Source: Colocasia esculenta (taxonomy: Eukaryota > Streptophyta > Magnoliopsida > Alismatales > Araceae). Taken from it: DNA of 64,000 bases. Position numbers and translations under genes: made by a program. The stretch is from assembly GCA_014218235.1 (NCBI GenBank), contig CM024755.1:94468948-94532947 (forward strand), written 5' to 3'. This document shows, piece after piece, positions 23,791 to 33,873 of the stretch. The notes beneath the pieces are model-generated. The model was not told the DNA's origin. It worked only from the letters and a program-made list of their open reading frames with translations, and did not search any database. The stretch's first letter is position 1, and each line of letters starts with the position of its first letter.

Positions 23791-25202
23791 CAAAGCTGTA
23801 ACATTTCGGGTTTTGGCTTCCTTGGTGCTGTCCTTGGGATCGCGACGGATCGGGGTGTCATGTTCTGAACGCGACGTGTTCCCTGTCGCATTCTAGTTGA
23901 GAAGGCGACGGCCCTTGTGTCGCGTTCCCGTTGCCTGTTGGTTTGTGAGCCACGTGTCCGCAGCGTAGGTGTGAAGGCGACGTGCCACCTATCACGTTCA
24001 CCTGAGTCGCCTGCATGCGTGACATGTGGTCTGGAGGCTGTCTGCCTGTCAGCAAGCATGTCGAAACGTTTGAGAAGGCGACGGTGAAGGCATCGCATTC
24101 CGGTTGAGGACGCGATAGGAATCCTGTCGCGACCTCAATTCTGAGGGCTTAAGCCAGGCGACCCTCCTTTCTTCTCCTTCTTTTCCTTTCTCCTTCCCTC
24201 CTCTTCTCCGAGGAGGGGAAGCTTCCCCCTGCTCTCTCCGGTGGCCTGGACGTGGTGGAGTCACCGGCGAGCTCGTGGTAGAGTGGCGAAGCGTCGTGGA
24301 GCAAGGAGGAGGCGGCCGAGGCTTCGTGAAGGCCCATTTGGGTTTGGTTCTTCGTTCTCTATAGGGATCTCTTGTTCCCATACCTATTAGTGTAGATGGA
24401 GCTTAGTTTTGGGCAGTCCATTCCGTGCTCGTGAGCTTCCTTGTGGTTTCGTACGGATGGACGCTTGCCGGTGGTGCTCCGTCTACGTGTTTAAAGCTTC
24501 GTGCATGTTGTGTGTGGGAGAGGAGAGGTGGTGTGTTGCCCCTCAAGCCCTCTTTTACTTGCTTTCATGGTATGCTCCCCTCCCCCTTCCATTTGGAGGT
24601 AGTTTTGTAGCTTGAGGGACCATGGTATCGCCCTAATGCTCAGTTCGGGCTTCTGTCTGGGGTCACGACAGGTTAGCTGTCGCTACACCAGACAGAAGAC
24701 GACGTGCAACTTGTTGCATTCTAGTGGAGATAGGTTGTCCGTCGCGTTCCCCTCTGCTCTTTAGTCCCCGAGTTCCGATCGTTGCGGAGGATGGCTCGTG
24801 TCCAAGTGGTTAGAGGGAGGTCTCTCCAACTTGGCACGAGGCCAGTCCTCCTGTGTGGGCCATGGCCTTGTGGCCCTTTGAGGTGTGGGACTTGGAGTGG
24901 TTCTACCCCAAGGGCCCTGCCTTCAGATGAGGAACATGACGGTTCTGTTGGGTTGAGTGTGTTTTGGAATTTCCTAAAGTTGTATTTTAATGATGACCAA
25001 TGAACATCACTCATTACTTGATTTTGATGATGACATTTTGTACATATTCAAATGATGACATATTGAACATGTTATACATTTTATACATATCAAACAATGC
25101 TTAAACAACATGTTTTTGATGTTTAATATCACACATTTGAATGATAATATCTTGTATTAATGGTTTACACTTTATATTTTCAGGTTCACACACTTTTGTC
25201 AC

Positions 25203-25481
25203 AGTGGTGTCGACACAGTCCACCTGTGTGTCGACACTAGATGACTGTCCCAGAAGCCTATTCTGAAGCAGTAGCCAGTGGTGTCGACACAGTCTGCATG
25301 TGTGTTGATACAGTCTGCCAGTGGTGTCGACACAGTCTGCCTGTGTTTCGACACAGTCTGCCAGTGGTGTCGACACAGTCCACATGTGTGTCGACACTAG
25401 TTCACTGTCCCAGAAGCCTGTTCTGCAACAGTTGCCTGTGGTGTCGACACAGTCTGCCTGTGTGTCGACACACTTCGACTG
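25203..25481. repeat. GTGTCGACAC palindrome array in F 5' LTR U3
   Basis: Ten sites of the 10-bp palindrome GTGTCGACAC, eight of them exact, about 21-22 bp apart in pairs and separated by gtctgcc(t/a)gtg linkers. The 3' LTR has the same ten-site array (34142-34412), with sites 3 and 4 reading gtgtcaacac, the expected decay of a methylated CpG. Confidence 0.9.
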
Positions 25482-25590
25482 AAACTCAAAAACGTGAATT
25501 TGTCTAGACACGTGGCTGCTAGGGAATCAAGGGATTTGACCTAGATTTCCATGCCCATGTACCCCAAGGCACTTTATGGACATATGGAGC

Positions 25591-25600
25591 TATAAATACC
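25591..25600 (+). promoter_or_regulatory. TATA box of F 5' LTR
   Basis: tataaatacc, preceded by catatggagc, lies about 110 bp downstream of the palindrome array; the same box is at 34530-34539 in the 3' LTR. Confidence 0.65.
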
Positions 25601-26097
25601 CATGATTCTCCTACCCCAAAGGCAACAGAGCCCATACACTTCCAGAAGAAGCTTTTTGGCGATAAAAAGGGGCTTTCCAGATCTTGATCCATCTCCAGAA
25701 GTTGCAGGCCATCCTTTCAAGAGGAAGGACTTGGGAATCAAGGGGAATCTCTGGAGAGAAGCTTGCTGTGCTAGGAAAGGGAGCAGATCCAACTGAAGAG
25801 GAGCAGTAGAAGAAGGATTTCTGGCATTTCAGATGCCATCAAAGCAGAGCATCGCCAATTGAGGAGAATCTCCATTGATTTCCATCAAGGCTCCTCAATT
25901 CAAGTGTCTACAAGGCCTCTTCATCGAAGAACACTCATTCTACATCCATTTCTCTCACTTCTGAGTTTGTTCTTCCTTATTTCGTCTATGAGATTTGTCC
26001 ATGAAGTTCTACACAAATTTCTGTGTACGAATCTATCTTAAATCAGATCATTGCTAGAGGATCTGATTTCTGTTGTCTTTGATCTAGCTTTTATATT

Positions 26098-26300
26098 GTG
26101 AGCCGTCAGCTCTGGTTTGTGAGTCGTCGTACTCACTGTGTGGTTTGAGCCGTCGTGCTTAATTTGGAGTCGTCGTGCTCCGGTTGTTATTTGAGCCGTC
26201 GTGCTCAGCTTATGAGTCGTTGAACTCAAGGTTGTGTGTTGAGCCATCGTGCTCAAGGGTGTTTGGAGTCGTCGTGCTCCAGTGTGAGTTGTACTCTTTT
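26098..26300 (+). repeat. Gag(c/t)cgtcgtgctc tandem array in F 5' LTR
   Basis: About eight imperfect units of roughly 25 bp with the core gagccgtcgtgctc or gagtcgtcgtgctcc, alternating with ttg-rich spacers; each core can fold as GAG...CTC. It is repeated at 35038-35240 in the 3' LTR. Confidence 0.8.
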
Positions 26301-26624
26301 GAGTAGTGGAGCCTCACTGTGTGAGGGGTGGATGTAGGAATCACTGGTGTGATTTCTAAAACACCTAAAAATCCTTTGTGCAATGGTTTGATCTGCTTGT
26401 TTGCGCTAGATCTTGCATAGGATTTCGCTTTCACACTAAGTGTTTAATTGCTTCACACATCATCTACACACACCCACACTTCAGATCAGTAAATTGTTTG
26501 TCTGAATTGATCTCTGATTCGAAGTAATTTTTGAATTGCTTAAGCTTCCGCATTAATTGGTGTTAGATCTATTCAACCCCCCCCCCTTCTAGATCTGATC
26601 CATCCACCTATTCGATCCTACAAT

Positions 26625-26636
26625 TGGTATCAGAGC
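26625..26636 (+). promoter_or_regulatory. Primer binding site of element F
   Basis: TGGTATCAGAGC two bases after the LTR end, complementary to initiator tRNA-Met. Confidence 0.92.
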
Positions 26637-26723
26637 GGGTTAACCACTCTAATTGTTAGATTTAATTCCTTGTTACATTGATTCACTGTGATTAGATCTA
26701 ATAGTCTTTTGAGTTTTGGTATA

Positions 26724-28407
26724 ATGGCAAATTGCTTTAATTTGCATGAATTTCCTATTATAATTTCAGAGAAATCCCCAATCTCACTTTCTTCAAGTTT
26801 TTCCGAGGAAGCACAAAGAAAAGGAGCAAAAGGAATTCCCAAATGCTCAATGGCAAAGAAGAGCTTCAATGAATCCAGAAAATCAACAATTCAAAAGACT
26901 TTGGCTCTAACAGCACATTCCATGAGCTCAGGGCATTCTTCATCCTCTTTAGAACACAAGAGTTCAAATGGGTCTACAAGGTCAGGTAAATCAACTCTAG
27001 ATCCATTTATGTATTCTAATTCTGATGCAGATGAAGGCATGTCCTATGTTGAATTGATTGAATTCTGTGAGAAGATACAAAATCTTAATGCAAAACTGAA
27101 CACTAAAAATAAAGATTTAAAAAAGACTTTAAAACATTGCCATAAAGAAAGTGAAAATTTGAAAAATACACTTGAATTGCTCCAGAACAATGATAAAGAT
27201 CATTCACAAGAAAATGAGAATTTGAAAATTAAAGTTCAGAAACTGAATTCTAAAAAAGAAAGTTTGACAAGTTGAAAGAAAATCATGATCAGTTGGAATA
27301 TGAAAATCTTGATTTGAAAGATGAAAATGAAAAATTGATTGATCTCAATGAAAACTTCAAATTTGATAATGATCAATTAAACAAACAGATTTCTAACATG
27401 GCTCATGATCATCAAATAAATGAAAGATGCAAACAACTTGTTGAAGAAAATTGTCACTTAAAGAGAAAGATTGAATGCTTGTTACATGACAAACCATTAG
27501 ATAATGATTGTAGCAATTTCAGTAATAAAATTGCTGATATGGAAATACAAATTGCTCAATTTGAAAATGAAAAGAGCAAGATGAAAATGGTTTGGATGTC
27601 ATGCTAAACAAGCTTCAAATTTCAGAAAAAGAAGTTGTTGTATTAAAAGCTGAAAAACAGAAGCTTCAACATGAATTGAAGAATACTAAATATACAAGTC
27701 TTGCTTCTGTGAGAGATAAGAAAAATGAAAATAAAATAAAATTAACATTTGTTAAAGCTGCTGCGAACAAGAACTCTACTAATTCTAATGAAAAACTAGT
27801 GAAAGTTCTTGTTCAGAAACAGACAGAGAAAAAGAAAAATGCTACTGTCAAGAAGATTCATCTACTTTCTCCATCAGTCCAAAAGGCTCCAAGGCAAGTT
27901 CTAAATTCACATCATGCCAAGAGCCACCAAAAGGTATCTTCTTCTCTTCATGGTAAGCCTCCTCACATGAAAAGGAGATTCCAGAAAATGCATACATGCC
28001 AAGGTAAGTACCAGGTAAGAAATGATCTCATTTGTTTTAATTGTAATAAACCTGGTCATTTAGCCAAATTTTGCTGGAATAGAGATCAACATTTCCATAA
28101 ATATGCCAAATTAGTCCAGTGCTTCACATGTCATAAATTTGGGCATACTTCTAGGGAATGTTGGCATAGAATTGATAATCTTGTGCATGCTCCCATGTTT
28201 CATGCTAATGTACATAAGAATAAAGATCATGTTCATGCAAAAAACACTCAGAAATTCTATGTACATGAAAAAGGAACTGTTGCACAAAAGATCTCTTCTG
28301 AATTCCATGTTAAAAATCTTAATGATAAAAATCTAAAAAATAGAAAACAAATTGTTCAGTATGTCAGTGGTGCATTCTATACCAATAACTCTAAGATTAG
28401 AAACTAA
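26724..28407 (+). pseudogene. gag: Element F gag-like protein, broken, without the usual N-terminal domain
   Basis: A first ORF starts at ATG 26724 (MANCFNLHEF). It lacks the FDGEDY-type N-terminal capsid domain seen in D gag and moves at once into Ser-rich and then long heptad-like coiled-coil sequence (ENLKNTLELLQNN, ENLKIKVQKL). Frameshifts near 27270 and 27595 split the coiled coil into three overlapping frames. Near the C-terminus are two canonical zinc knuckles (CFNCNKPGHLAKFC and CFTCHKFGHTSREC, about 28036-28165), so RNA binding could be kept. A zinc finger plus long coiled coil is characteristic of Sirevirus gag. The downstream GPK..W motif marking the gag end occurs at 28501 and again, altered, at 29166. 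Confidence 0.8.
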
Positions 28408-28720
28408 GATTCTAGTGTTTCTAATCTTCAGAAAAATGCACCCAATATCAAATCCTTTTGGATTCAAAAATCGTTGTTGCAGATTCATGGAAGATCCTTA
28501 GGACCCAAACAAGTTTGGGTTCTGAAATGTGCTGCTTGAATGCTGGATGTAGGGATCCTTGAAGTCAATTTCAAGATGAAGGCTTCATGACTAAGGCTAC
28601 AAGGAAAGTAAGTGAAGAGAATGAAAGAAAATGAAAATCTCACCAAGTAAATACTTCTGAGAGATTCCCTGCTAAATAAAAACTGAAATCAATTGGGACT
28701 CTTATGCAAAGATCAATTGG

Positions 28721-28815
28721 TATATCAAATGGTGAACTGTGGAAGGACAAGTCAGGCTTGTCTGGAAACTATCATTATGTGTGAGGAATAACCTCCGCCA
28801 AGTACCGATGATCTT
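28721..28815 (+). ncRNA. Structured repeat module 1 of element F (putative RNA element)
   Basis: Begins tatatcaaatggtga and ends ctccgccaagtacc. Hairpin 1 is GACAAG-tcagg-CTTGTC (28746-28762). Hairpin 2 uses GAGG-aataa-CCTC just before cgccaagta. Whether it acts as RNA is inferred from stem conservation across four copies. Confidence 0.55.
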
Positions 28816-29515
28816 CCTTGTGTAAGAGTCATTAATTTAAAAAAAAATGGTTGTGATTCAAACATGACTGCTTGTTTATTTCATTTCTTCCATGATGATT
28901 TTTACTTGAATTACTTGTAAAAGTTTTCACATCATGCACATGTAACTAAGAATCATGATTTTGTTGAAAATGCTCAGAAACTCCATGTGAATATAAATTG
29001 AACATTTCATGAAAAACATAGATGCATTAAATAAAGAATAATTGTGTTATGGAACTAATGTTGCTCATAATTCCATTAATGACATAAGTGCACCTATACT
29101 AAAAAGAAAATGCTCTTGGATTCAAAAACGTTCATTCCTGCAATCTAACTCTTGCTCTACTATAGGACCCAAGAAGGTAAGGGTCCTAAGGCCAACTTGA
29201 TCAGCAAGTTGATGAGCCTTGTAGCCATACCATTCCATTTGAAATCAAGACAATGGCTATGCAAGGCAAGAAAAATTGAAACCACAGGTAAAATCCAAAT
29301 GAAGATTGTTCAGGTAAAATCTCATATCATTTCCAGATTGAACTGCTTAAGCTAAAGAAAATTCTTAGAGTCTTATCTGAACAATGAAGAGTGTGTTTTG
29401 ATATTGCTCCCAACAATAACTTTATGTCATTACAATTGGAATCATGTTTGTATTATCATGCTGGCTTAACTGTGCCCATGATTCTATGTGCATATCAACT
29501 GCTTTGACTTTTTGG

Positions 29516-29610
29516 TATATCAAATGATGACATGAGGAAAAGCAAGTTATGCTTGTTTGGAAGCTATCATTATGCGTGAGTAAAACACTCCGCCAAGTAC
29601 CAGAAGTCAT
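29516..29610 (+). ncRNA. Structured repeat module 2 of element F (putative RNA element)
   Basis: Begins tatatcaaatgatga. Hairpin 1 is AGCAAG-ttatg-CTTGTT (29541-29557), with one G-U pair instead of the C-G based stem of module 1. Hairpin 2 is GAG...CTC before cgccaagtacc. Confidence 0.5.
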
Positions 29611-29786
29611 GTTATGCTTAAGGCTAATTGTGTGCATAATCATGTGTGAATTGCTTGCTAGCTTTTTCATTCCATGCACATATTAAGGGGGAGTAAATTT
29701 GAAAAAGTGCAAAAATGTTCTTGAAAACGCAATGAATTTCATGCTAAAACTAAAGAATAATTGACCTTTTTGCAGTGACTATGTGG

Positions 29787-29878
29787 TATATCAAATGGTG
29801 AAATGTGAAAGGATAAGTTAGGCTTGTTGGAAACTCTCATCATGTGTGAGAAAAATTCTCCGCCAAGTATCAATAGTC
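29787..29878 (+). ncRNA. Structured repeat module 3 of element F (putative RNA element)
   Basis: Begins tatatcaaatggtga. Hairpin 1 is GATAAG-ttagg-CTTGTT (29812-29828), holding two wobble pairs. Hairpin 2 is GAGAA-aaa-TTCTC, then cgccaagtatc. Confidence 0.5.
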
Positions 29879-30089
29879 TTTTTCTGCATAAAGGTCATCA
29901 AGAGAAATAAGAATCTCAAAAACTTTATTTTAAGTCTTTGAAACACTTTTGAGTCTTTGAAAAACTTTTCTTCTTCAATAAATTGTCTATTGATGTATTC
30001 TTGATCATGTTGATATTCTTTCTGTGCAAACTGCTTTGAATGAACATATCTGAATGAATTGCTTAAATGATCATTTCATATCATGCATA

Positions 30090-30715
30090 TCTTATGGGGG
30101 AGAATTTGAGAACAAACTTTTTTCTGATTTATGTGCTGAACTAAACATTTTTCACAAATTCTCTTCTCCAAGAACTCCAAACAAAATGGAGTTGTGGAAA
30201 GGAAGAATAGAACTCTGGTGGAAATGGCTAGATCCATGCTTCTGGAAAGTAAATTGCCCAAATCCTTCTGGGCTGAAGCTATGAACACAGCAAATCACAT
30301 CTTGAACAGAGCATTGTTCACACAAAAAATCAGAAAAACCCCCTATGAAATTTGGAAAAATAAAAAACCAACTTTGTCTTACTTTAAAATCTTTGGTTGC
30401 AAGTGTTTTGTACATAACATCAATAAAGAAAATCTTGATAAATTTGATGCAAAAAGTTTTAAAGCCATTTTTATTGGTTATTCAGAAATTTCTAGAGCTT
30501 TTAGAGTTTACATTCTCAAGAATAAAACTGAGGAAGAATCTTCATATGTAGTTTTTGATGAAAACTCATATCAAACTGATGACTCTACATCTTGCAGGGT
30601 TCCTCAAATTAATGAAGAGGATGACTTTGTTGTCGAATCTTCACCAACTGTTGAAGAGGATGAAGATCCATTTGAAAATCTGGACAATCAATCTCCTACC
30701 ACGTGGTTCAGGTAA
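30090..30715 (+). pseudogene. Element F integrase, C-terminal half only
   Basis: Starts within the catalytic core at GGEFENKLFSDLC and FSSPRTPNK, then after a frameshift near 30190 continues as VVERKNRTLVEMARSMLL, WAEAMNTANHILNRALF and the copia-specific tail FGCKCFVHN. The Glu of the DDE triad (ERKNRT) is present; the region with the first Asp is missing upstream. The protein could not catalyse integration. Sequence after 30560 is the acidic linker before RT. Confidence 0.85.
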
Positions 30716-32413
30716 TATTGTTCCAGAAGTGAATGCATCTTAAGAGGTAATTCCTGAAAATAGATTTTTAAGAGATCATCCAATTGAGAATGTAGTTGGT
30801 AGTGTGCATAATAGAGTTAGAACTAGATCATCTTTTCTGAATGCAATAAATGAAGACCCACTAGCACTAATTTCCCAAATTGAACCCAAGTCAATTGATG
30901 AAGCTCTAACTAGTGAGGATTGGATCAATGCAATGCATGATGAACTTCATCAATTTGACAGAAATCAAGTGTGGGATTAGTACCTAGACCTAGTGACCAA
31001 TCTGTTATTACTACTAAATTGGTGTTCAGAAATAAATTGAATGAAAATGGATAGGTTGTTAGGAATAAAGCTAGACTAGTTGCCAAGGGGTACAATCAGG
31101 AGTTTGGAATTGATTTTGAAGAATCATATGCCCCTGTAGCTAGACTAGAAGCTGTGAGAATATTTATTGCTTTTGCATCTTCCCTGAAATTTAAAATTTA
31201 TCAAATGGATATGAAAAATGCTTTCTTGAATGGATACATTAAAGAAAATATTTTTGTAGAACAACCTCCCGGATTTGAAAATCCAAAATATCCTGATCAT
31301 GTTTTCAAACTCAATAAGGATCTTTATGGTCTTAAGCAAGCTCCAAGAGCTTGGTATGACCATTTGAGCTCATTTTTGTTGAATAAAGGTTACACAAGAG
31401 GTAATGTAGACCAAACCTTGTTTACAAAAATTGTCAATAATCAAATCATTGCTGTCCAAATATATATTGATGACATAATTTTTAGATCTACAAATAAAGA
31501 ATTGTGTACTGAATTTGCTGATCACATGAAAACTAAATTTGAAATGAGTTTGATGGGAGACTTACAATTCTTTTTGGGATTGCAGGTACATCAAACCAGT
31601 GAAGGAATTTTTATAAGTCAAACAAAATATGTGAAAGAACTTCTGAAAAGGTTTGACTTTCAGCACCTCAAGAATTCAAACACACCAATGGCAATAAATG
31701 TAAGACTAAAGGAAGATTCATTTGGTAAGTCAGTAGATCCAAAGACCTACAGAGGTATGATTTGTTCTCTACTTTACCTCACAACCTCTAGACCAGATAT
31801 TCGGTATAGTGTGTGTATGTGTGCTAGATTTCAAGCTAATCTTAAAGAAAGTCACATGTTAGCTGTCAAAAGAATTTTTAAATATCTTGTTGGAACATGT
31901 GAACTTGGAATTTGGTATCCTGTTGGTTGCAAGTTAGATTTAATTGCTTACTGTGATGCTGATTATGCTGGTTGTAAGCTTGATAGGAAAAGTACTAGTG
32001 GGTTGTGTTTATATCTAGGTGGATGCCTAATTTCATGGGATTCTAAAAAGCAACATTCAGTAGCTCTATCCACTGTAGAGGCTGAATATGTTGCGGCTGG
32101 TTGTTGTGGCACTCAAGTTCTTTGGGTGAAACATCAGCTCCTAGACTATAATCACAATTTGGGTTGTATTCCTATTTTGTGTGATAACACTAGTGCTATT
32201 AATTTGTCTAAAAACCCAATTCAGCATTCACAAACAAAGCATATTGAAATAAGGCACCATTTTCTAAGGGATGAGGTCGCTAAGAAATCTTTTGAACTTC
32301 ACTTCATTGAAACTGAAAAACAAATTGCAGATATTTTCACTAAGCCTCTTCCAGAAAATAAATTCTCATCTTTAAGAAGAGAGCTTGGTTTGTGCAAATT
32401 TCCACATTCTTGA
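30716..32413 (+). pseudogene. Element F reverse transcriptase and RNase H, 5' part broken, 3' part open
   Basis: The linker and RT start (about 30716-31150) are recognisable but broken by stops. From 31154 the frame is open for 419 codons: YQMDMKNAFLNGYI, VEQPPGFENP, LYGLKQAPRAWYDHL, the catalytic box VQIYIDDIIF, and GLQVHQTSEGIFISQ. RNase H follows with YCDADYAGCKLDRKSTSG, CLISWDSKKQHSVALST, EAEYVAAGCC, and ends with FTKPLPENKFSSLRREL. Catalytic residues look intact in this part. Order integrase before RT confirms copia. Confidence 0.9.
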
Positions 32414-32498
32414 TATCTTCTATCTCTTTTTTTCAAATAAAAGTCTTCCTGTTCTTGCAAATAAATTCCTCACTCTCACATTGCATTGGCATTCTTAG

Positions 32499-32590
32499 TA
32501 TATCAAATGGTGATTTGAAGAAAGACAAGTCAGGCTTGTCTGGACACTTTCACTATGCGTGAGTATATGTCTCCGCCAAGTATCAAGAGT
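32499..32590 (+). ncRNA. Structured repeat module 4 of element F (putative RNA element)
   Basis: Begins tatatcaaatggtga, 2.7 kb downstream of module 3 and on the other side of pol. Hairpin 1, GACAAG-tcagg-CTTGTC (32524-32540), is identical to module 1. Hairpin 2 is GAG-tatatgt-CTC, then cgccaagtatc. Confidence 0.55.
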
Positions 32591-33859
32591 CTTGTATGCA
32601 ACTGTTGAGGGGGAGTCTCTGTCTTTCAATAAAATATTCTTGTTCATTATATTTTCACTTCATTCCATTCCTATTTCTTCAATAATCCTCATGTTCACCT
32701 TGTGAGGGGGAGATACATGAAAGGGGGAGTCATTGTCACATTCCTTGACCTTTCTTGTCTATCTTGAACCCCAATTATCAAAATTTTTGAGTCATTATGC
32801 TATTTTCTTATGAGAGAATTAAGACATTGAAACTAAACTCATTGTGCATTTAGTTTAATTTCAAAGATTCATTATCATTTCAAGGTTAAGCAATCTTAAT
32901 ACTGAATGTCTTTAAAACGACTTGCAAAATACTTATAGGCACATGAGTGGCTTTATTATTCAACATGTGCATGTTTAAGTTTCATTTTTACCACATGTTA
33001 AGAATAATTTTTCTAAATTCCTAGTCATGACTTTTCTGCTCAAAGTAAACATATTCCTGCAAAACATCAAAAGAAAATGATCAACAATCTGGAAAGATAC
33101 AAACAGAGCAATGCAAATTCTTGAACCACTGAGTAACCGAGCCATTTCACATAAAAAGTGATTTGTTTCGCGTCAAAAAGTGGAAATCAAAGTTTTCAAC
33201 TCTGTATAAGATAATGAAAGTTAAACCACTGAGTAATCAGGAGGTCTTGCATCTGATCAATGTGATCTCTTGCACTGAAAAGTGAGACTTAACTAATTTA
33301 TTCTTGTATTCTTTCCCAGCTAAAATTGAAAGAAAATAAAAAAGATAGGATAGAAAAGCTTAAGACCTTAATAAAGTTCATGTTTACTGAGTTTAGACCT
33401 ATTATTCTACATTGTGTTACAATTAAAGCTCCTAACATCCTTGTTAAATACTTATGCTCACTCATATAGGTCACTTTACTTCACATTTGCATCATTATTT
33501 TAACTACATTCAGATCATTATATTTTGCTATACTTTGTGTTGAGTGTGTCTTTGTGGTTAAACTTTGTTGCACAATAACCAAACCACAATAATTTCTCTC
33601 ATTTGACAATATCACTTTGCCTCACTTATTTTGATTATTCCTGAACTTTCCTTTTCACAACTGGAATTCTTCATCTCCTACCATTCTTTGCTTCTTTCTC
33701 TTATCTACCTTTTTAATGATGTCAAAAAGGGGGAGAAAGTTCCTTAAAAGGGGGAGAAAGTTCTTCAAAAAGAGGAGAATGTTTCTTATGGGAGAAAATT
33801 CAAAAAGGGGAGATTTGAGTCTGGCTATTGGGAGATTGTGCATATATTTTGTCATCATC

Positions 33860-33873
33860 AAAAAGGGGGAGAA
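33860..33873 (+). promoter_or_regulatory. Polypurine tract of element F
   Basis: aaaaagggggagaa immediately precedes the LTR start tgttggg at 33874; it is the last of a series of similar tracts from 33722. Confidence 0.88.

Larger units (their letters stand above)
24946..26622 (+). repeat. Element F 5' LTR
   Basis: A 1677-bp LTR between the ggttc target duplication and the primer site. U3 carries a palindrome array (25203-25481). A TATA box, tataaatacc, lies at 25591-25600. Downstream, in the transcribed part, is an array built on gagccgtcgtgctc at about 26098-26300. A C-run precedes the end gatcctaca. The ORFs here mirror the repeats and are not genes. Confidence 0.92.
28408..30089 (+). other. 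Element F non-coding region replacing protease, with three structured modules
   Basis: No long ORF is present. The DNA includes two diverged copies of a block (ggattcaaaaa ... ggaccca, 28460-28525 and 29113-29190), each with a trace of the Gly-Pro-Lys motif that ends Sirevirus gag, so the region seems to have grown by duplication. Protease (DSG motif) and the integrase zinc domain are not found. Three copies of a two-hairpin module lie inside it. Confidence 0.7.
32414..33873 (+). other. Element F 3' non-coding region with multiple polypurine tracts
   Basis: There is no env-like ORF here, unlike D. The fourth structured module is at 32499-32590. Polypurine tracts of the form aaagggggaga recur near 32605, 32704 and 32722, then as a cluster from 33722 to 33873 ending directly at the 3' LTR. 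Reiterated polypurine tracts before the 3' LTR are known from Sireviruses. The remainder is AT-rich without recognisable content. Confidence 0.75.

Noticed and set aside
24150..24400. GC-rich block in C LTR as a captured host exon
   Set aside because: It recurs in C's 3' LTR with frames that do not agree between copies, and the ORFs have no recognisable domain; it is part of the LTR.
25203..25481. Possible CRISPR-like or satellite array in F LTR
   Set aside because: Short palindromes with constant linkers, duplicated in both LTRs, hence part of the LTR itself.
29516..29545. Hammerhead ribozyme core (tgatga ... gaggaaa) in structured module 2
   Set aside because: The needed C before TGATGA is missing, stem II would be too short, and the other three modules do not keep these bases.
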